From IMG/VR virus record IMGVR_UViG_3300010354_011211, positions 1 through 25,271 of that record: a stretch of DNA of 25,271 nucleotides; one strand, written 5' to 3'. The notes under the pieces are model-generated. The model ran no database searches. It saw nothing but the letters and a program-made list of their open reading frames with translations, and was not told where the DNA came from. Both the position numbers and the translations under genes were made by a program. Numbering within the stretch: the stretch's first letter is position 1; every line of letters begins with the position of its first letter. Origin of the DNA: a virus. Below, piece after piece: positions 24,427 to 25,271 of this stretch.

Positions 24427-25271
24427 TTAAGCTCCCCCTCCTGGATAATCATCGGAATTAACAACATCTACTGTTTCCCATTCACGAAATTCAGTGGCAG
24501 CAACAGTAGTTGGTGGCGAGTCTTCTAAGGATCCACCATAATATGTAAATTGGCTAGCTGATTCTCTTTCTTCAAACGCTCTGAGACCAGCGGTGGCCAA
24601 TTCTTCTTCGTAATCATCGATGCTGATTGCTAATCCATTTTTGTCTGAGCTTGTCCTAGATCCCTCAGGACTCTGTGATGGTCTGTTTCTGTTTAAATCA
24701 AAACGTTTTTCTTCTTGCCCAAACAATCTATAACATATTAAACGCTGATAAAATACGCCATCTTTTAAATAATTTTCCACAGTTACTACACTATATACAC
24801 CAGAAAATGCGCTGTTGTACTCACTTTTTTTGTACAGCCCTGTTGAAAGGTCAATGTCATCACGCAATTGAAAATTAACGTTTATGTAAACTTGTTGTCG
24901 ATCTGTTTTTATACCGGTGTCTGTGTATCCCATATCACTACCCGAAGGATACCATACATCATCTTGTTTAATAAAATCGGGATCACCGGCAATTTCAAGC
25001 GTCAAGCTGATCATGTCGCCGCCTTTGTAATTAAACACGCTGCTCCATAAATCTACTGCTTGAATTGATTTTTTACTACCATCACTTTGTTGTTGCGTGG
25101 CGTTATTAACTGTCGTTCTAAAAATTCTTCTTGGGAACAGTTCTCGACTTGTTTCTTTACTTTTAACTACAGCCCTGGGCCTTTGTCCCGACAAATCAAT
25201 ACCTTCAGAGTATTCTAAAGGATCGTCTGTAATATTCAAATTATCTTTTTCAAATCTATTTTCAAAACTAG
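24427..25271 (-). CDS. Virion/baseplate hub-like structural protein, 5'-partial
   Basis: The reading frame is open to the right edge of the window, so the N-terminus is missing. A TTG at 25239 could start a 270-residue protein, but the ten codons before it are also open and no clear ribosome binding site precedes it, so a longer protein is more likely. Visible motifs are a stretch reading LEIAGDPDFIKQDDVWYP, then YSVVTVENYLKDGVFYQRL, followed by a polar, Ser/Asp/Glu-rich tail ending in Gly-Gly-Gly-Ala. The GDP-x(n)-D and 'V..V...F..G.F.Q.L' patterns are typical of tail hub and late structural proteins of T4-like marine phages, and the gene sits directly upstream of the gp5 spike gene, where a gp27-like hub or other gp5 partner would fit. 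That role is inferred from position and motif style. No catalytic motif is visible. The last codons form the ribosome binding site of the next gene. Confidence 0.75.
   Translation of the reverse strand, partial: SFENRFEKDNLNITDDPLEYSEGIDLSGQRPRAVVKSKETSRELFPRRIFRTTVNNATQQQSDGSKKSIQAVDLWSSVFNYKGGDMISLTLEIAGDPDFIKQDDVWYPSGSDMGYTDTGIKTDRQQVYINVNFQLRDDIDLSTGLYKKSEYNSAFSGVYSVVTVENYLKDGVFYQRLICYRLFGQEEKRFDLNRNRPSQSPEGSRTSSDKNGLAISIDDYEEELATAGLRAFEERESASQFTYYGGSLEDSPPTTVAATEFREWETVDVVNSDDYPGGGA
24432..24441 (-). promoter_or_regulatory. Strong Shine-Dalgarno for the TTG start of gp5
   Basis: The last codons of the upstream gene (Gly-Gly-Gly-Ala) read GGAGGGGGAG on the minus strand, 7 bases before TTG at 24424. 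This near-perfect ribosome binding site, at the usual distance, decides the TTG start and suggests that the Gly tail of the upstream protein is partly shaped by this signal. Confidence 0.7.

Noticed and set aside
1-25271. Defence system, integrase, transposase or tRNA cargo
   Set aside because: All coding capacity is used by six structural genes, and no motif of these classes was seen on either strand.

Overview
The window reads as part of the late structural (tail and baseplate) module of a large T4-type contractile-tailed phage, either free or assembled from a metagenome. All six genes lie on the minus strand, so the genetic order runs from right to left. Gaps between genes are only 2 to 47 bases, and the DNA is AT-rich by eye. 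I see no tRNA, rRNA, CRISPR array, insertion sequence or plus-strand gene, and no gene-free stretch over 50 bases. The best-supported anchors are homologues of T4 gp25, gp6 and gp5. The order hub-like protein, gp5, gp25, gp6, giant protein, adhesin resembles marine and freshwater T4-like myoviruses (cyanophage and pelagiphage type). The host cannot be determined from the sequence.

Layout in transcription order. (1) 25271-24427: the 3' part of a virion or baseplate hub-like protein whose start lies outside the window. (2) 24424-22238: the gp5-type central spike, with an OB fold, a beta-helix needle and a C-terminal lysozyme-like domain. (3) 22228-21866: gp25, a baseplate wedge and sheath-initiator protein. 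(4) 21818-17412: a 1468-residue gp6-type wedge protein, more than twice the T4 length, carrying inserted cupredoxin-like and DUF4214-like segments. (5) 17400-3943: a 4485-residue structural protein in the position of gp7. It carries an SGNH-esterase-like domain split by small repeats, a jelly-roll-like module, a FAM3/ILEI-like domain, an Ig-like domain and a C-terminal LamG-like lectin fold. (6) 3933-1: at least 1311 residues of a modular adhesin, with four tandem Ig-like domains (one interrupted by a second FAM3/ILEI-like domain), a Calx-beta-like domain and Thr/Ser-rich linkers. It runs off the left edge.

Genes 1 to 4 and the conserved start of gene 5 would build the hub, needle and wedges. 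The distal part of gene 5 and gene 6 look like the variable, host-facing part, in which sugar-binding, esterase-like and Ig-like modules have been inserted or swapped. The most notable observations are the paired FAM3/ILEI-like domains in adjacent genes, the interrupted SGNH domain, and several enzyme- or metal-type folds that appear to have lost key residues (gp5 C-terminus, SGNH block III, the gp6 cupredoxin). All domain names come from reading the translated sequence without database searches.
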